Below are positions 34,519 through 43,570 of a DNA stretch of 64,000 nucleotides, piece after piece. Numbering within the stretch: position 1 is the stretch's first letter; each line of letters begins with the position of its first letter. This stretch comes from Phycisphaerales bacterium. GTDB lineage: Bacteria; Planctomycetota; Phycisphaerae; Phycisphaerales; JAGLTS01. The stretch is taken from contig JAGLTS010000024.1 in assembly GCA_023135165.1 (NCBI GenBank), positions 62,001 to 126,000 of the forward strand, written 5' to 3'. The translations under genes were made by a program, and so were the position numbers. The notes under the pieces are model-generated. The model worked only from the letters and a program-made list of their open reading frames with translations. It searched no databases and had not been told where the DNA came from.

Positions 34519-35253
34519 ATGCCTTGGCAATCGTGGTTACCACTGCTGCTGTTTCTCGGGCTGCCGCTCGCGGCGAAGCTGCTGAGCAAGCTGGCGCAGT
34601 CCGCGCAGGCCAAGCGTGAGGAGATGGAGCGACAGGCGAAGCAGGATGCTGGCGAGATCCGGATGATTCGCGCCGGTCGAGACCCGTCGCGCGACGCGGT
34701 CGAAGCTGTGCAGCCGCCCGCTGAGTCACAGGCGCAGCCTGGCCGACCGGCGCGTGGGGACTTGGCGCAGCGTCGCCGGATCGTGATGGAGGAGTTGCGT
34801 CGTCGTCAACAGATGCAGGCAAGCGCTGGTCAAGCGCCGGTGCGCCGGCCGACCACGCCGCAGCCTGCCGCGCCGCCGACGCCTCAACGGATCAGGCCGG
34901 TCGCTGTGCGAGGCGGCTTCCGCCAGGGCCAGGCGGTGGATGATCTCCATGTGGCGGAGAGCACCCGGCAGCGTGACAAGCAGCGCACGCGAAGGCAAGA
35001 TGCCAGGGCACCGAAGCGCCCGGTCCGCGCGAAGCCCTCCGAGCAGCAGATGCAAGGCCTGCACGTGCGACTCAACTCCGTCGATGAACACTACGTGGTT
35101 TATCGTCACGGGATCGGCGTCGAACGGCTGCGGTTTGACGCGCAGTCCATCCGTCAGGCACTTGTCATGGCGGAGTTGCTCGCGCCGCCCCTGGCGATGC
35201 GCGAACCCGCCGACCCGCTCGATACGACAGCCGGTTTCCACACGTACCTGTAG
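34519..35253 (+). CDS. Hypothetical membrane-anchored protein
   Basis: A 244-residue protein with one N-terminal TM helix (WLPLLLFLGLPLAAKLLSKL) and then a long charged, Arg/Gln/Pro-rich region (about 30-175) that looks disordered or coiled. The C-terminal part has a predicted amphipathic helix (AQSIRQALVMAELLAPPLAM). This layout, with an N-terminal anchor and a large cytoplasmic low-complexity region, recurs in planctomycete proteins of unknown function. I do not recognise a domain. It is 57 bp after the ABC ATPase gene. Confidence 0.75.
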   Translation: MPWQSWLPLLLFLGLPLAAKLLSKLAQSAQAKREEMERQAKQDAGEIRMIRAGRDPSRDAVEAVQPPAESQAQPGRPARGDLAQRRRIVMEELRRRQQMQASAGQAPVRRPTTPQPAAPPTPQRIRPVAVRGGFRQGQAVDDLHVAESTRQRDKQRTRRQDARAPKRPVRAKPSEQQMQGLHVRLNSVDEHYVVYRHGIGVERLRFDAQSIRQALVMAELLAPPLAMREPADPLDTTAGFHTYL

Positions 35254-35365
35254 TAGACCGCCCGCTCCCCTTGCATCTTTCCGCAGTGGGCAAGCGGCGA
35301 AGCAGTCGGGTAAACTTCCGCACATGCTGCATGTCGGGTCACACGCTGGCTTCGTCAAGTCACAC

Positions 35366-36028
35366 ATGCGCGTTGCCGCGGTGGTGCTGTTCGCGCTGAG
35401 TGCTTTGGGGTGCCATAGCAATCCACCGGATGTGTTCACGTTTGAAGGCCGACGATACGAGCAAATCAGTGCAGCCGTCATTGAGGCGATGCGGGCTGAA
35501 GGGTTCCAGGTCGATCGCAACGACCCTCGACTGGGCGTATTCACGAGCAAGCCGAAGACGTCGCCGACGCTGCTGGAGTTCTTCAAGCTGGACAACTCGA
35601 ACCTCGCCCAGACATGGGAGAGCACGGTCAACCAGCAGCGACGACGCGTGCGAGTCACCGTCGAGCCTGCGGACCTGCCGGAAACGCCGGATGCCGAGAC
35701 GCTCGCCGCGATGACGCAGGTGACGGTCAACCCCCTGCCGCCGACGTTTGAGCAGCCCGAGGGATTGCTCGACTTGCGCGTCACGGTGTTTGTCGACCGC
35801 GCCCACAAGCCGCTCTGGCGAGTCGAGACGACGACCCGGCGACTAAGCACGCACGCCCGTGACCCGGCCCTCGAGGACAGACACATGCAGCCGATCTACT
35901 GGGAGCCGATCTCGCGCGACCCGCTCATGGAACGCAGGCTCATGCGGCGCATCATCGAGTGCACCATCGCCTCGCCCCAGGTTGCCGACGCCGTAACAGC
36001 CGATGTCAATCAATCAGGCTCCATGTGA
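35366..36028 (+). CDS. Putative lipoprotein, unknown function
   Basis: A 220-residue protein. ATG at 35366 starts directly before a lipoprotein signal (RVAAVVLFALSALG-C); an ATG 42 nt upstream is also in frame. The mature part begins FTFEGRRYEQISAAVIEAMR and alternates predicted strands and helices: RLGVFTSKPKTSPTLLEFFK, then RRRVRVTVEPADLP and LDLRVTVFVDRAHKP. It ends with a basic helix. The arrangement suggests an exported domain, but I cannot name the family. Confidence 0.78.
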   Translation: MRVAAVVLFALSALGCHSNPPDVFTFEGRRYEQISAAVIEAMRAEGFQVDRNDPRLGVFTSKPKTSPTLLEFFKLDNSNLAQTWESTVNQQRRRVRVTVEPADLPETPDAETLAAMTQVTVNPLPPTFEQPEGLLDLRVTVFVDRAHKPLWRVETTTRRLSTHARDPALEDRHMQPIYWEPISRDPLMERRLMRRIIECTIASPQVADAVTADVNQSGSM

Positions 36029-36189
36029 TCCGGCCGAATGCTCGGCTGCACGCGCCCGAACCGACCGCTACAGTATTCGTGGAGCTCCTGCGCTTCCCCC
36101 CACCGCTGACCCCCACGGTTGGCCCTCCGCCGACCGAATCGCCGATGAACCGGACGCCGAGTCACCCCATCCCTGAGAGGAACCGTTCG

Positions 36190-37584
36190 ATGACCGCCAC
36201 GCAGACGACCTCCGTGACCGCCCAAGCCCCTGCCTCCGACATCCGCTCCGCTGATCTCGGCGCGGACCTTCTCGCTCACCTGCGTGAGGCATTCGATGCC
36301 GACCCGGCCGGCAAAATCGCCCAGAACGCCGTCACAAAGGTTCCCCTCGACGATGTCGCGCTCAACCGCTCCGTCGTCGTCAGCACCGACCATACCTTCT
36401 CACACGTCCTCGACGACTGGACTGTCACCGATCAGCAGAAGTCCGGCCGATGCTGGATGTTCGCCGGTCTGAACCTCTTCCGCGTCGGTGCGATGAAGAA
36501 GATGAATCTCAAGGAGTTCGAGTTCAGCCAGAGCTATACGCTCTTCTGGGACAAGCTCGAACGCGCGAACTACTTCCTCGAAACCATCATCGAGACCGCG
36601 GATAAGCCCGTCGATGACCGCGTCGTCGCCCACCTGCTTGATCGTCCGCTCGACGACGGCGGCCAATGGAATATGTTCATCAACATCGTCAAGAAGCACG
36701 GCCTGGTCCCCAAGGCGTTCATGCCCGAGACGCAAAGCTCATCCAACACCGCGCGAATGAACAACATGTTGCTCGCGCGCCTGCGCGAAGGCGCCCGGAC
36801 GCTTCGTAACCTGCGGGCAGGCGGAGCATCCGTTGACGAAACACGCAGCGCCAAGCACGACATCATGCGCGTCATCCACCGCATGCTCTACATCCACCTC
36901 GGAACGCCGCCGACCGAGTTCGACTGGCAGTGGAACGACAAGGACAAGAAGTTCCACCGTGACGGCATGATGACGCCGAAGCAGTTCGCGGAGAAATACA
37001 TCTCGCTTCCGCTCGATGACTACGTCTGTCTTGTGCATGATCCACGGCCGTCAAGCCCGACCGGCAGGACGTTCACCGTGCAACATCTCGGCAATGTCGT
37101 CGGCGGCGACATCGTGAAATACCTCAATGTTGACATCGACGTGATGAAGGATGTCGCCACGCGCATCATCACGGATGGCGAGCCGGTGTGGTTCGGCTGC
37201 GATGTGGGCAAGATGATGCAACGCGACCTCGGCGTGTGGGATGCCGATCTCTATGAATACGGTGCGGTCTATGGCGCGCAGTTCGACCTCGACAAGCCGG
37301 GCCGGCTCGAATACCACCACACGCTCATGACGCACGCCATGCTCTTCACGGGCGTTGATGTCGTCGATGGAAAGGCCCGTCGCTGGCGCGTCGAGAACAG
37401 TTGGGGCGACGAGTCCGGCAAGAAGGGCTTCTACGTTATGAACGACTCATGGTTCGAGCAGTACATGTTCGAGATCGGAGCCCCAAAGAAGTACCTGCCC
37501 GCGGATCTGCAGCAGGCCCTCGATCTTGACCCGATCGTCCTGCCCCCGTGGGATCCCATGGGCGCGTTGGCCCTGGCTCGGTAG
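36190..37584 (+). CDS. pepC: Aminopeptidase C / bleomycin hydrolase (peptidase family C1B)
   Basis: A 464-residue cytoplasmic cysteine aminopeptidase of the papain fold. The catalytic Cys88 lies in QKSGRCWMFAGLN, His382 in YHHTLMTHAMLFTGVD and Asn403 in WRVENSWGDESGKKGF. The family assembles as hexamers with the active sites inside, cleaves N-terminal residues from peptides and, in homologues, inactivates bleomycin and homocysteine thiolactone. GAGAGGAAC precedes ATG 36190; an in-frame ATG at 36145 would add 15 residues. The C-terminus ends in a hydrophobic LALAR-like segment rather than the usual inhibitory tail. Confidence 0.94.
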   Translation: MTATQTTSVTAQAPASDIRSADLGADLLAHLREAFDADPAGKIAQNAVTKVPLDDVALNRSVVVSTDHTFSHVLDDWTVTDQQKSGRCWMFAGLNLFRVGAMKKMNLKEFEFSQSYTLFWDKLERANYFLETIIETADKPVDDRVVAHLLDRPLDDGGQWNMFINIVKKHGLVPKAFMPETQSSSNTARMNNMLLARLREGARTLRNLRAGGASVDETRSAKHDIMRVIHRMLYIHLGTPPTEFDWQWNDKDKKFHRDGMMTPKQFAEKYISLPLDDYVCLVHDPRPSSPTGRTFTVQHLGNVVGGDIVKYLNVDIDVMKDVATRIITDGEPVWFGCDVGKMMQRDLGVWDADLYEYGAVYGAQFDLDKPGRLEYHHTLMTHAMLFTGVDVVDGKARRWRVENSWGDESGKKGFYVMNDSWFEQYMFEIGAPKKYLPADLQQALDLDPIVLPPWDPMGALALAR

Positions 37585-37671
37585 CATCCGCGACCTGCCG
37601 CAGCTTTCCCCATCAGACGATCTCGATCACTTCCGGGTTCCGTCTGAAGCGGGCGCGTAGAATGGGTTGCC

Positions 37672-40362
37672 ATGACCGGCATCGATCGCATCGCGCGGGC
37701 AGCTCGACGACGCATCATCCTGGATTCACTCCAGCGACGTGCGGGGGGAATGACCATCATCGCGCTGACGGTGAGCTTCGTGCTGGTTGCCCTGGATCGG
37801 CTGCTGGGGCTTGACGCCTCCGCCTGGCTGCTGATCGCACTTCCAGTCGGCGTGGGGTTGGCGATCGCAGCCACCTTGGCGATGCTCGCTCGGCCGACCA
37901 CGATCCAGGCCCTCGCCCGTGTCGATCATGCGCTGCGATTGCACGATGCGCTCGGGTCGGCGGCGGCGGAATCACACACAGCAGACAACCAACGTCACGG
38001 GGCGATGCGCATTGCGTTCCGTGAACTCACACAGCGTCGGGCTGAGAAGCTCGCACCAACCGTCCATGTCGCACAGGCTCTCCCGATCACACTGAGCGGG
38101 CGATGGTCGTACGCGACCGGCATGGCGCTGATCGTCGGCCTCTCCGCGTGGCTGATGCCCTCCCTTGACCTGCTTCATGCGTCAACGCCGAGCGACGGCG
38201 ACTTGGCGCAGGCAGAGGCGCAGGATCGCCAGGCGAGAGAAGAGGTGGCGTCAACGATCCATGACGTGCGCGAGACGCTGGATTCAGCGGAGCTTGCCGC
38301 CGGGGTCGAAGATGAACTGGCGCGCCTCGATAACATGCTTGCGCAGCTCGACGCTGCACGGACGAGCGATGCGCTGCGGACCGAGGCTGCCGGCCGATTC
38401 GATGAGTTGGCCGATCGAATCGACGAGCAGGCGCGCGATGAGCAGCGTGAGCTTGACGCGATCGCTGACGAGTTCCGTGCCCTGCCAAAACCTGAAGATG
38501 GACCTGCCGAGTCGTTTGCCGACGCGCTATCCGGCAACGATTACGAGAATGCGATCGAGTCGCTCGATCAGCTCTCGCGCGATGTGGAGAAGATGGATGA
38601 AGCGCAGCGCCGGCAGGCGGCCGACCAGCTTCGCTCGCTTTCCAAACATCTTCAGGATCGTGCGGAGGCGCCAGAGCCGGGCGAGGCGCAGCCGGGCGGG
38701 GAATCCAGTGAAGCGGCACGCGAGTTGACCGAGCAGGGCCTGTCGGAGCCGGATGCCCGGCAGCTCTCGCAACTCGATGATGCCGAGGAGCTTCGCCGTG
38801 AGTTGGAGGAGCGAGGATTCGACCCCGCCGCAGCCGACCGACTGGCGCGTGAGACGATCGACCGTCGAGAACAGGCGCAGGCGGAGGCGTCGGCCGACGA
38901 CGAGCTACGCGATCTCGCCGACACGCTCGAACGCGCAGCCGACGAGTTGGAGCAGCCCCCGGACGAGCCGCCACCTGCCGACGAGTCGCCGACGCCGCCC
39001 GCCCCACCGAGCGAAGAGGAGCAGCCAGCCGAGCCGCAGGAGCAGCCGACGACCACGCCCGAGCCGGACCGGCCGAGTGACACATCACCGACGGAACCGA
39101 CGGAACCTGCGCCAGGCGCAAGTGAAGGTGCGCCACAACAGACCGAGCAGGCTGAAGACACGGAGGCTGAAGAGCAAGCGCCGCGATCAGACGAGTCCGA
39201 GGCAACCGAGCCGAGCGCGACACCGGACTCGGATGCCGTCCCGCAGCCAACTGATCAGCCCGAGTCCCCTCCCGAAACCGAACCAGGACCGGTTGAGACG
39301 CACGATGAGGATCAGCCGGCCCAAGATGACCCGACCGGCACCCCCACCCCCACACCACCCCCAACCCCCACATCGCCCCCCGCCGGGACCGAACCGACGC
39401 CCTCACCAGACACTGAACCCAGCGAAGGTCAGCCGGCCCCGGACACCGACGAGCCTCCGACGCCGGACTCCACCACGCCGCCACCCGATCCCGGTGAGCA
39501 GCCGCCGTCCCAACCAGACCCCGAGCCCGGCACCGAAGCACCAGACACGCCAGCCGACCCGCCCGATACACCGAGCGAAGAACCCGCGCCGGAGGGTGGC
39601 CCCGACTCAACACCCATGCCCACGCCGGGCGAAAAACCCACCCCGGATGGCGACCCCGACTCAACACCCATGCCCACGCCGGGCGAAAAACCCACCCCGG
39701 ATGGCGACCCCGACTCAACACCCATGCCTGCGCCGAGCGATGCCCCCGACCCGACCGCACCTGATTCCCATCCCCCGCCCCCCGGAACTGACACCGATCC
39801 CACGCCCGGCACCGGCACCGACCCTGGATCTCAACCCGACCGGTGGTCTCGACAGCTCGAAGACCATCTGAAACGCTTGCACGAACGCCGAGCGCGAACC
39901 GAACGCCAAAGGCAAGCGGCTGAGGACATCCGTGAGAAGTCAACCGACCTGCTCGACGGCCTGTCACCCGAAGAACAACAGCAACGGCAGCAATGGTCAA
40001 GGCTGCTGGACCGTTCCGACGAATACGAAACGGAGGCGCTCGACATCCGCCGGCCGGAGCAGGGCGATGAGCTTCGTGTGGTCGATGAGTGGACCAGCCC
40101 GCACAGCGAGCAGGAAGGTGAGGACGCGGTGCGAGGCACGGTCACGGGCAGCCCAGCGGATATCGCGCGTCAGTTCGAGCAGGCCCGTGAGGCGGCAGAG
40201 CGCGCCATCGAGGAGACACCGTTGCCGCCAAGGGCCAGAGAGGCCGTCCGACGCTACTTCCTGCGAGCGATGGAACTTATCGAGGATGACGGGGATTCCG
40301 ACAATGAGGCGGCTGAGTCCGGTGACGCTGAGCCGGATGCATCCGGGACGGACTCGGAGTGA
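37672..40362 (+). CDS. Large membrane protein with Pro/Glu/Thr-rich low-complexity region (DUF4175-like)
   Basis: An 896-residue protein. The N-terminus has two adjacent TM helices (about 27-70) and a third near 145-165, a layout like the DUF4175/TIGR02302 proteins. It is followed by a long acidic coiled-coil-like region (about 175-420). Residues ~425-730 are a Pro/Glu/Thr/Asp-rich, probably disordered stretch that includes an exact 18-residue repeat PDSTPMPTPGEKPTPDGD. The C-terminal ~160 residues return to charged helices. The stop codon lies 2 bp before the next ATG, so it is coupled to the double-vWA protein. The two are probably partners in an envelope complex; this is inference. Confidence 0.82.
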   Translation: MTGIDRIARAARRRIILDSLQRRAGGMTIIALTVSFVLVALDRLLGLDASAWLLIALPVGVGLAIAATLAMLARPTTIQALARVDHALRLHDALGSAAAESHTADNQRHGAMRIAFRELTQRRAEKLAPTVHVAQALPITLSGRWSYATGMALIVGLSAWLMPSLDLLHASTPSDGDLAQAEAQDRQAREEVASTIHDVRETLDSAELAAGVEDELARLDNMLAQLDAARTSDALRTEAAGRFDELADRIDEQARDEQRELDAIADEFRALPKPEDGPAESFADALSGNDYENAIESLDQLSRDVEKMDEAQRRQAADQLRSLSKHLQDRAEAPEPGEAQPGGESSEAARELTEQGLSEPDARQLSQLDDAEELRRELEERGFDPAAADRLARETIDRREQAQAEASADDELRDLADTLERAADELEQPPDEPPPADESPTPPAPPSEEEQPAEPQEQPTTTPEPDRPSDTSPTEPTEPAPGASEGAPQQTEQAEDTEAEEQAPRSDESEATEPSATPDSDAVPQPTDQPESPPETEPGPVETHDEDQPAQDDPTGTPTPTPPPTPTSPPAGTEPTPSPDTEPSEGQPAPDTDEPPTPDSTTPPPDPGEQPPSQPDPEPGTEAPDTPADPPDTPSEEPAPEGGPDSTPMPTPGEKPTPDGDPDSTPMPTPGEKPTPDGDPDSTPMPAPSDAPDPTAPDSHPPPPGTDTDPTPGTGTDPGSQPDRWSRQLEDHLKRLHERRARTERQRQAAEDIREKSTDLLDGLSPEEQQQRQQWSRLLDRSDEYETEALDIRRPEQGDELRVVDEWTSPHSEQEGEDAVRGTVTGSPADIARQFEQAREAAERAIEETPLPPRAREAVRRYFLRAMELIEDDGDSDNEAAESGDAEPDASGTDSE
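39601..39728 (+). repeat. 54-bp tandem repeat inside the low-complexity protein
   Basis: Two exact 54-bp copies (39601-39654 and 39655-39708) and a third that matches for 20 bp. The repeat is in frame and encodes PDSTPMPTPGEKPTPDGD. The identity at DNA level implies recent duplication or active homogenisation. Confidence 0.95.
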
Positions 40363-40364
40363 AT

Positions 40365-43300
40365 ATGCGCTTTGACGAGCCCATGATGCTGCTCGTGGTA
40401 CTCATCGGCGTCCCGATGATCTGGCTCGGGCTGAGGAGCCTGCACATGCGGCCGCTTCGCCGATGGTCAGCGATCGTCGCGCGCCTCGCCGTCCTGACGC
40501 TTCTGTCCATGATGCTCGCCGGCACCGCTCTGGTGAGGGAAACGAACAAGGCGACGGTCATCGGCGTGATCGACGTCTCCGGCTCAGTGCGTGACTTCGT
40601 CCGACTGCCGCACGTGCCCGAAGAAGGGTACGGCGACTCATCACTTGCGTACCTCCGCTGGTGGTTTCGCAAGGCGGTCGCTGATCGCGGGCCGGATGAT
40701 CGGTTCGGCCTGATCGTCTTCGACGGGACGACGTTCGCCGTCGCTGCGCCGACCGCAGGCGAGTATGCCGACGATCAACTGGATATTCGACTCGTGGATG
40801 GCACGAACATCGAGCAGGCAATCAGGCTCGCCGCCGCCATGTTCCCACCCGACGCGACCAGGCGCATCATCCTCGCCACGGATGGCAACGAGACAACGGG
40901 TGATGCTGTCGCAGCGGCTGTCGAGGCAGCGGGTGGTGCGCTTGCATCACGCACGCGATCACCAGCGGACGAATCCTACGCTGCCCGCACGCCGATCGAT
41001 GTACTTCCGTTGCCATACCAGGTCAGGCGCGAGGTGATCGTCGAGTCGGTCGATGCACCACCGACCGCGCCGAGCGAATCAACGATCACATTGCGCATCA
41101 CGCTCAGCAGCACGGATGAGACGACTGGCATCCTGCAAGTGACACGAGAAGGCAGACCCGTCGATCTCAACGGTCAACGCACCGGCACCGGCCGACGCAT
41201 CCGGCTCAGGCCCGGACGAAACGTCGAACTGGTCGAGGTCCCGCTCTCACTCAGCGTCGTCCACCGCTTTGAGGCGTTCTTCGAAGCGACCACGGCCACG
41301 GCTGACACGCTCGTCGGCAACAACCGCGGTGAGGCGTTCACCGTGTCGCCCGGCAAAGGCTCGGTCCTCATCGTTGATAACAACGAGAATCCCACCGGCG
41401 GTACGCTTGAGAACACGCTGCGTCGCTTGGCGATCAACACGCAGCGATTCCCAGCGAGCAGCCTGCCGCGCGACTTGCTCTCGCTTCACAAGTATGACCT
41501 CATCATCTTGAACAACGTACCTGCCGAGCAGATTCCGCCCGCCAAGCAGCGCGCCATCGCGGAATACGTCTCGAAGCTCGGCGGCGGACTGGTGATGGTC
41601 GGCGGCGTTGACTCATTAGGGGCAGGTGGATGGAAAGGTACACCCCTGGAACCGATCCTTCCCGTGAAGCTTGATCTGCCTGAACAGCTCATCATTCCCA
41701 CCGCCGCCGTCGCCTTCATCCTCGACAACAGCAGTTCGATGTTCCATACCGTCTTCGGAACGGGCGAGACGCAACAGCAGATCGCCAACGAAGGCGCGGC
41801 GCTGGCGATCGAGACGCTCGATAAGACCGACCTCGTCACGGTCATCACCTTCAACAACACGGCGCGCGAGGTCGTGCCGCTTACCAAGAACGCCGACCCC
41901 AAGCAGATATCGCATCTCGTCCGAAGCATCGCACCAAGCGGAGGCACTCGCATGTATCCCGCGCTCGCTATGGCGCATGAGAGCCTCCGCGACTGCGAAG
42001 CGCAGGTCAAGCACGTCATCCTGCTCAGCGACGGCCGATCAATGCCCGGACCTTTCACCGAACTTGCGAAGCAGATGCGCAACGATCACATCACCGTCTC
42101 CACCATTGCGGTCGGCGATGATGCGGATGATGCGACGCTGCGCGACATCGCGGATTACGGAGATGGAAAGTTCTATCGCGTGCATCAGCCGGCGCTCTTG
42201 CCTCGCATCTTCATCAAGGATGTACGTGTGGTTCGCAAGCCTCTGGTGCGTGAGATCCCGTTCAAGCCGGCGCTGCTGCCAAGCGGGTCGCCTCTCACGA
42301 CCGGGCTATCGACGCTGCCGACGCTCGACGGCCTGGTGCTCACACAGGCGAGGGAGGATGAAACCGTCACGCTGGCTGCGGTTCACCCGGACGGGTCGCC
42401 GGTTCTTGCGCATTGGAACGTCGAGTTGGGTCAGGTCGCAGCGTTCACATCGACTGCTGATGGCGAATGGGCGAGCCGGTGGATCCAGGGCGAGGCGTAT
42501 CAAAAAGTGTGGGGCCAGATCGCGCGCGTCATCGCCAGGCCTGCCGCATCCGGCGACTCGGAACTGCGCGTGGAGATCACGGACGGCCTGCTGCACATCC
42601 GCCTCGACGCTGCGGATCGGCAAGGGACGCCGCTTGATTTGCTGACTGTTCCGGGATTCGTCTATCCGCCGACGGGCGACCCGGTGCGCGTGACGCTCAA
42701 CCAGACCGGGCCCGGCACGTATGAAGCGACGACGCGCGCCGAGGATGCGGGCAACTATGTCGTCGCGCTCACACCCCGAAAGGGCAACGTGCGCATGGCG
42801 CCGATCGTCGGCGGCGCGAACCGAGCGATCGGGCCGGAGTATGGCCGACTGCAATCCAATGAAGCGCTGCTCAAACGTATATCCGACATGACAGGCGGGC
42901 GACTGCTCGCGCTCGACGATCCGTATTCCGCCGGACTATATGACCGGAGCACGCGCGCGCCGGTGTATGCATCGCAGCCGATCTGGATGTCACTCATGTG
43001 GTGGTGCCTGGGATTGCTGCTGCTGGACATCGGGACTCGACGTGTTGCGTGGGATCGTTATGTGAGCAAGGCGGCGGCGATCGAGTTCACGCGGCGCGCA
43101 GCGGAATCGGTGCGATCGCGCGGTCACGAAGCGACGGCAACGCTTGGCGCACTGCGCACGCGAAGCGACCAAGCTGAGTCGCAGCGGGATTCGCTCGCAC
43201 AAGACGTGGACAAGCTCAAAGGCGACGGCGGCGTCATGAAGATCCCCAAACGTCAACGGAAAGGCGAAGAGACGCCCGCGACCGGAAAACCGTCAGCCCG

Positions 43301-43490
43301 TGATGTCCTAGATGCGCTGCGCCAACTTCAGCACGGACCCGCCGCGCCGACGCAGCCAACTGATTCCCCGGAGCAGGATGATGAACCGCGCGACGCTTCC
43401 GACACGACATCCAGTCTGCTCGAAGCCAAACGAAGAGCCCGCGCCCGCTTCCACCACCCCGACGATGAACCGCCCGATGATTCGACGTAA
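40365..43490 (+). CDS. Large membrane protein with two von Willebrand A domains and a glutamine-amidotransferase-like domain
   Basis: About 1041 residues. Two N-terminal TM helices are followed by a first vWA-like domain with a MIDAS (VIGVIDVSGSVRDF; LVDGTNIEQA). After a beta-rich segment comes a class I glutamine-amidotransferase-like Rossmann region (YDLIILNNVPAEQIPPAKQ, GLVMVGGVDSLGAGGW). A second vWA domain follows (AFILDNSSSMFH; PSGGTRMYPAL; ILLSDGRSMPG), then a beta domain, a C-terminal TM (PIWMSLMWWCLGLLLLD) and a charged tail. This composition is common in planctomycetes and related to the BatA/BatB and aerotolerance-type proteins. GGAG lies 5 nt before ATG 40365; GTG at 40359 is an alternative that overlaps the upstream stop. 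A role in envelope assembly or surveillance is inferred. Confidence 0.88.
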   Translation: MRFDEPMMLLVVLIGVPMIWLGLRSLHMRPLRRWSAIVARLAVLTLLSMMLAGTALVRETNKATVIGVIDVSGSVRDFVRLPHVPEEGYGDSSLAYLRWWFRKAVADRGPDDRFGLIVFDGTTFAVAAPTAGEYADDQLDIRLVDGTNIEQAIRLAAAMFPPDATRRIILATDGNETTGDAVAAAVEAAGGALASRTRSPADESYAARTPIDVLPLPYQVRREVIVESVDAPPTAPSESTITLRITLSSTDETTGILQVTREGRPVDLNGQRTGTGRRIRLRPGRNVELVEVPLSLSVVHRFEAFFEATTATADTLVGNNRGEAFTVSPGKGSVLIVDNNENPTGGTLENTLRRLAINTQRFPASSLPRDLLSLHKYDLIILNNVPAEQIPPAKQRAIAEYVSKLGGGLVMVGGVDSLGAGGWKGTPLEPILPVKLDLPEQLIIPTAAVAFILDNSSSMFHTVFGTGETQQQIANEGAALAIETLDKTDLVTVITFNNTAREVVPLTKNADPKQISHLVRSIAPSGGTRMYPALAMAHESLRDCEAQVKHVILLSDGRSMPGPFTELAKQMRNDHITVSTIAVGDDADDATLRDIADYGDGKFYRVHQPALLPRIFIKDVRVVRKPLVREIPFKPALLPSGSPLTTGLSTLPTLDGLVLTQAREDETVTLAAVHPDGSPVLAHWNVELGQVAAFTSTADGEWASRWIQGEAYQKVWGQIARVIARPAASGDSELRVEITDGLLHIRLDAADRQGTPLDLLTVPGFVYPPTGDPVRVTLNQTGPGTYEATTRAEDAGNYVVALTPRKGNVRMAPIVGGANRAIGPEYGRLQSNEALLKRISDMTGGRLLALDDPYSAGLYDRSTRAPVYASQPIWMSLMWWCLGLLLLDIGTRRVAWDRYVSKAAAIEFTRRAAESVRSRGHEATATLGALRTRSDQAESQRDSLAQDVDKLKGDGGVMKIPKRQRKGEETPATGKPSARDVLDALRQLQHGPAAPTQPTDSPEQDDEPRDASDTTSSLLEAKRRARARFHHPDDEPPDDST

Positions 43491-43570
43491 GCACCGGCAC
43501 CGGCAACCCACAGGCTGACACCGCCATTCGCGTTGGTGCGCCTTGCCAACCTCCTCTCCAGACACCGGTA

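Noticed and set aside
38087-40000. 637-residue open frame antisense to the low-complexity protein
   Set aside because: It arises from the opposite strand of the Pro-rich repeat region and is Arg/Pro/Ala-rich without any motif.
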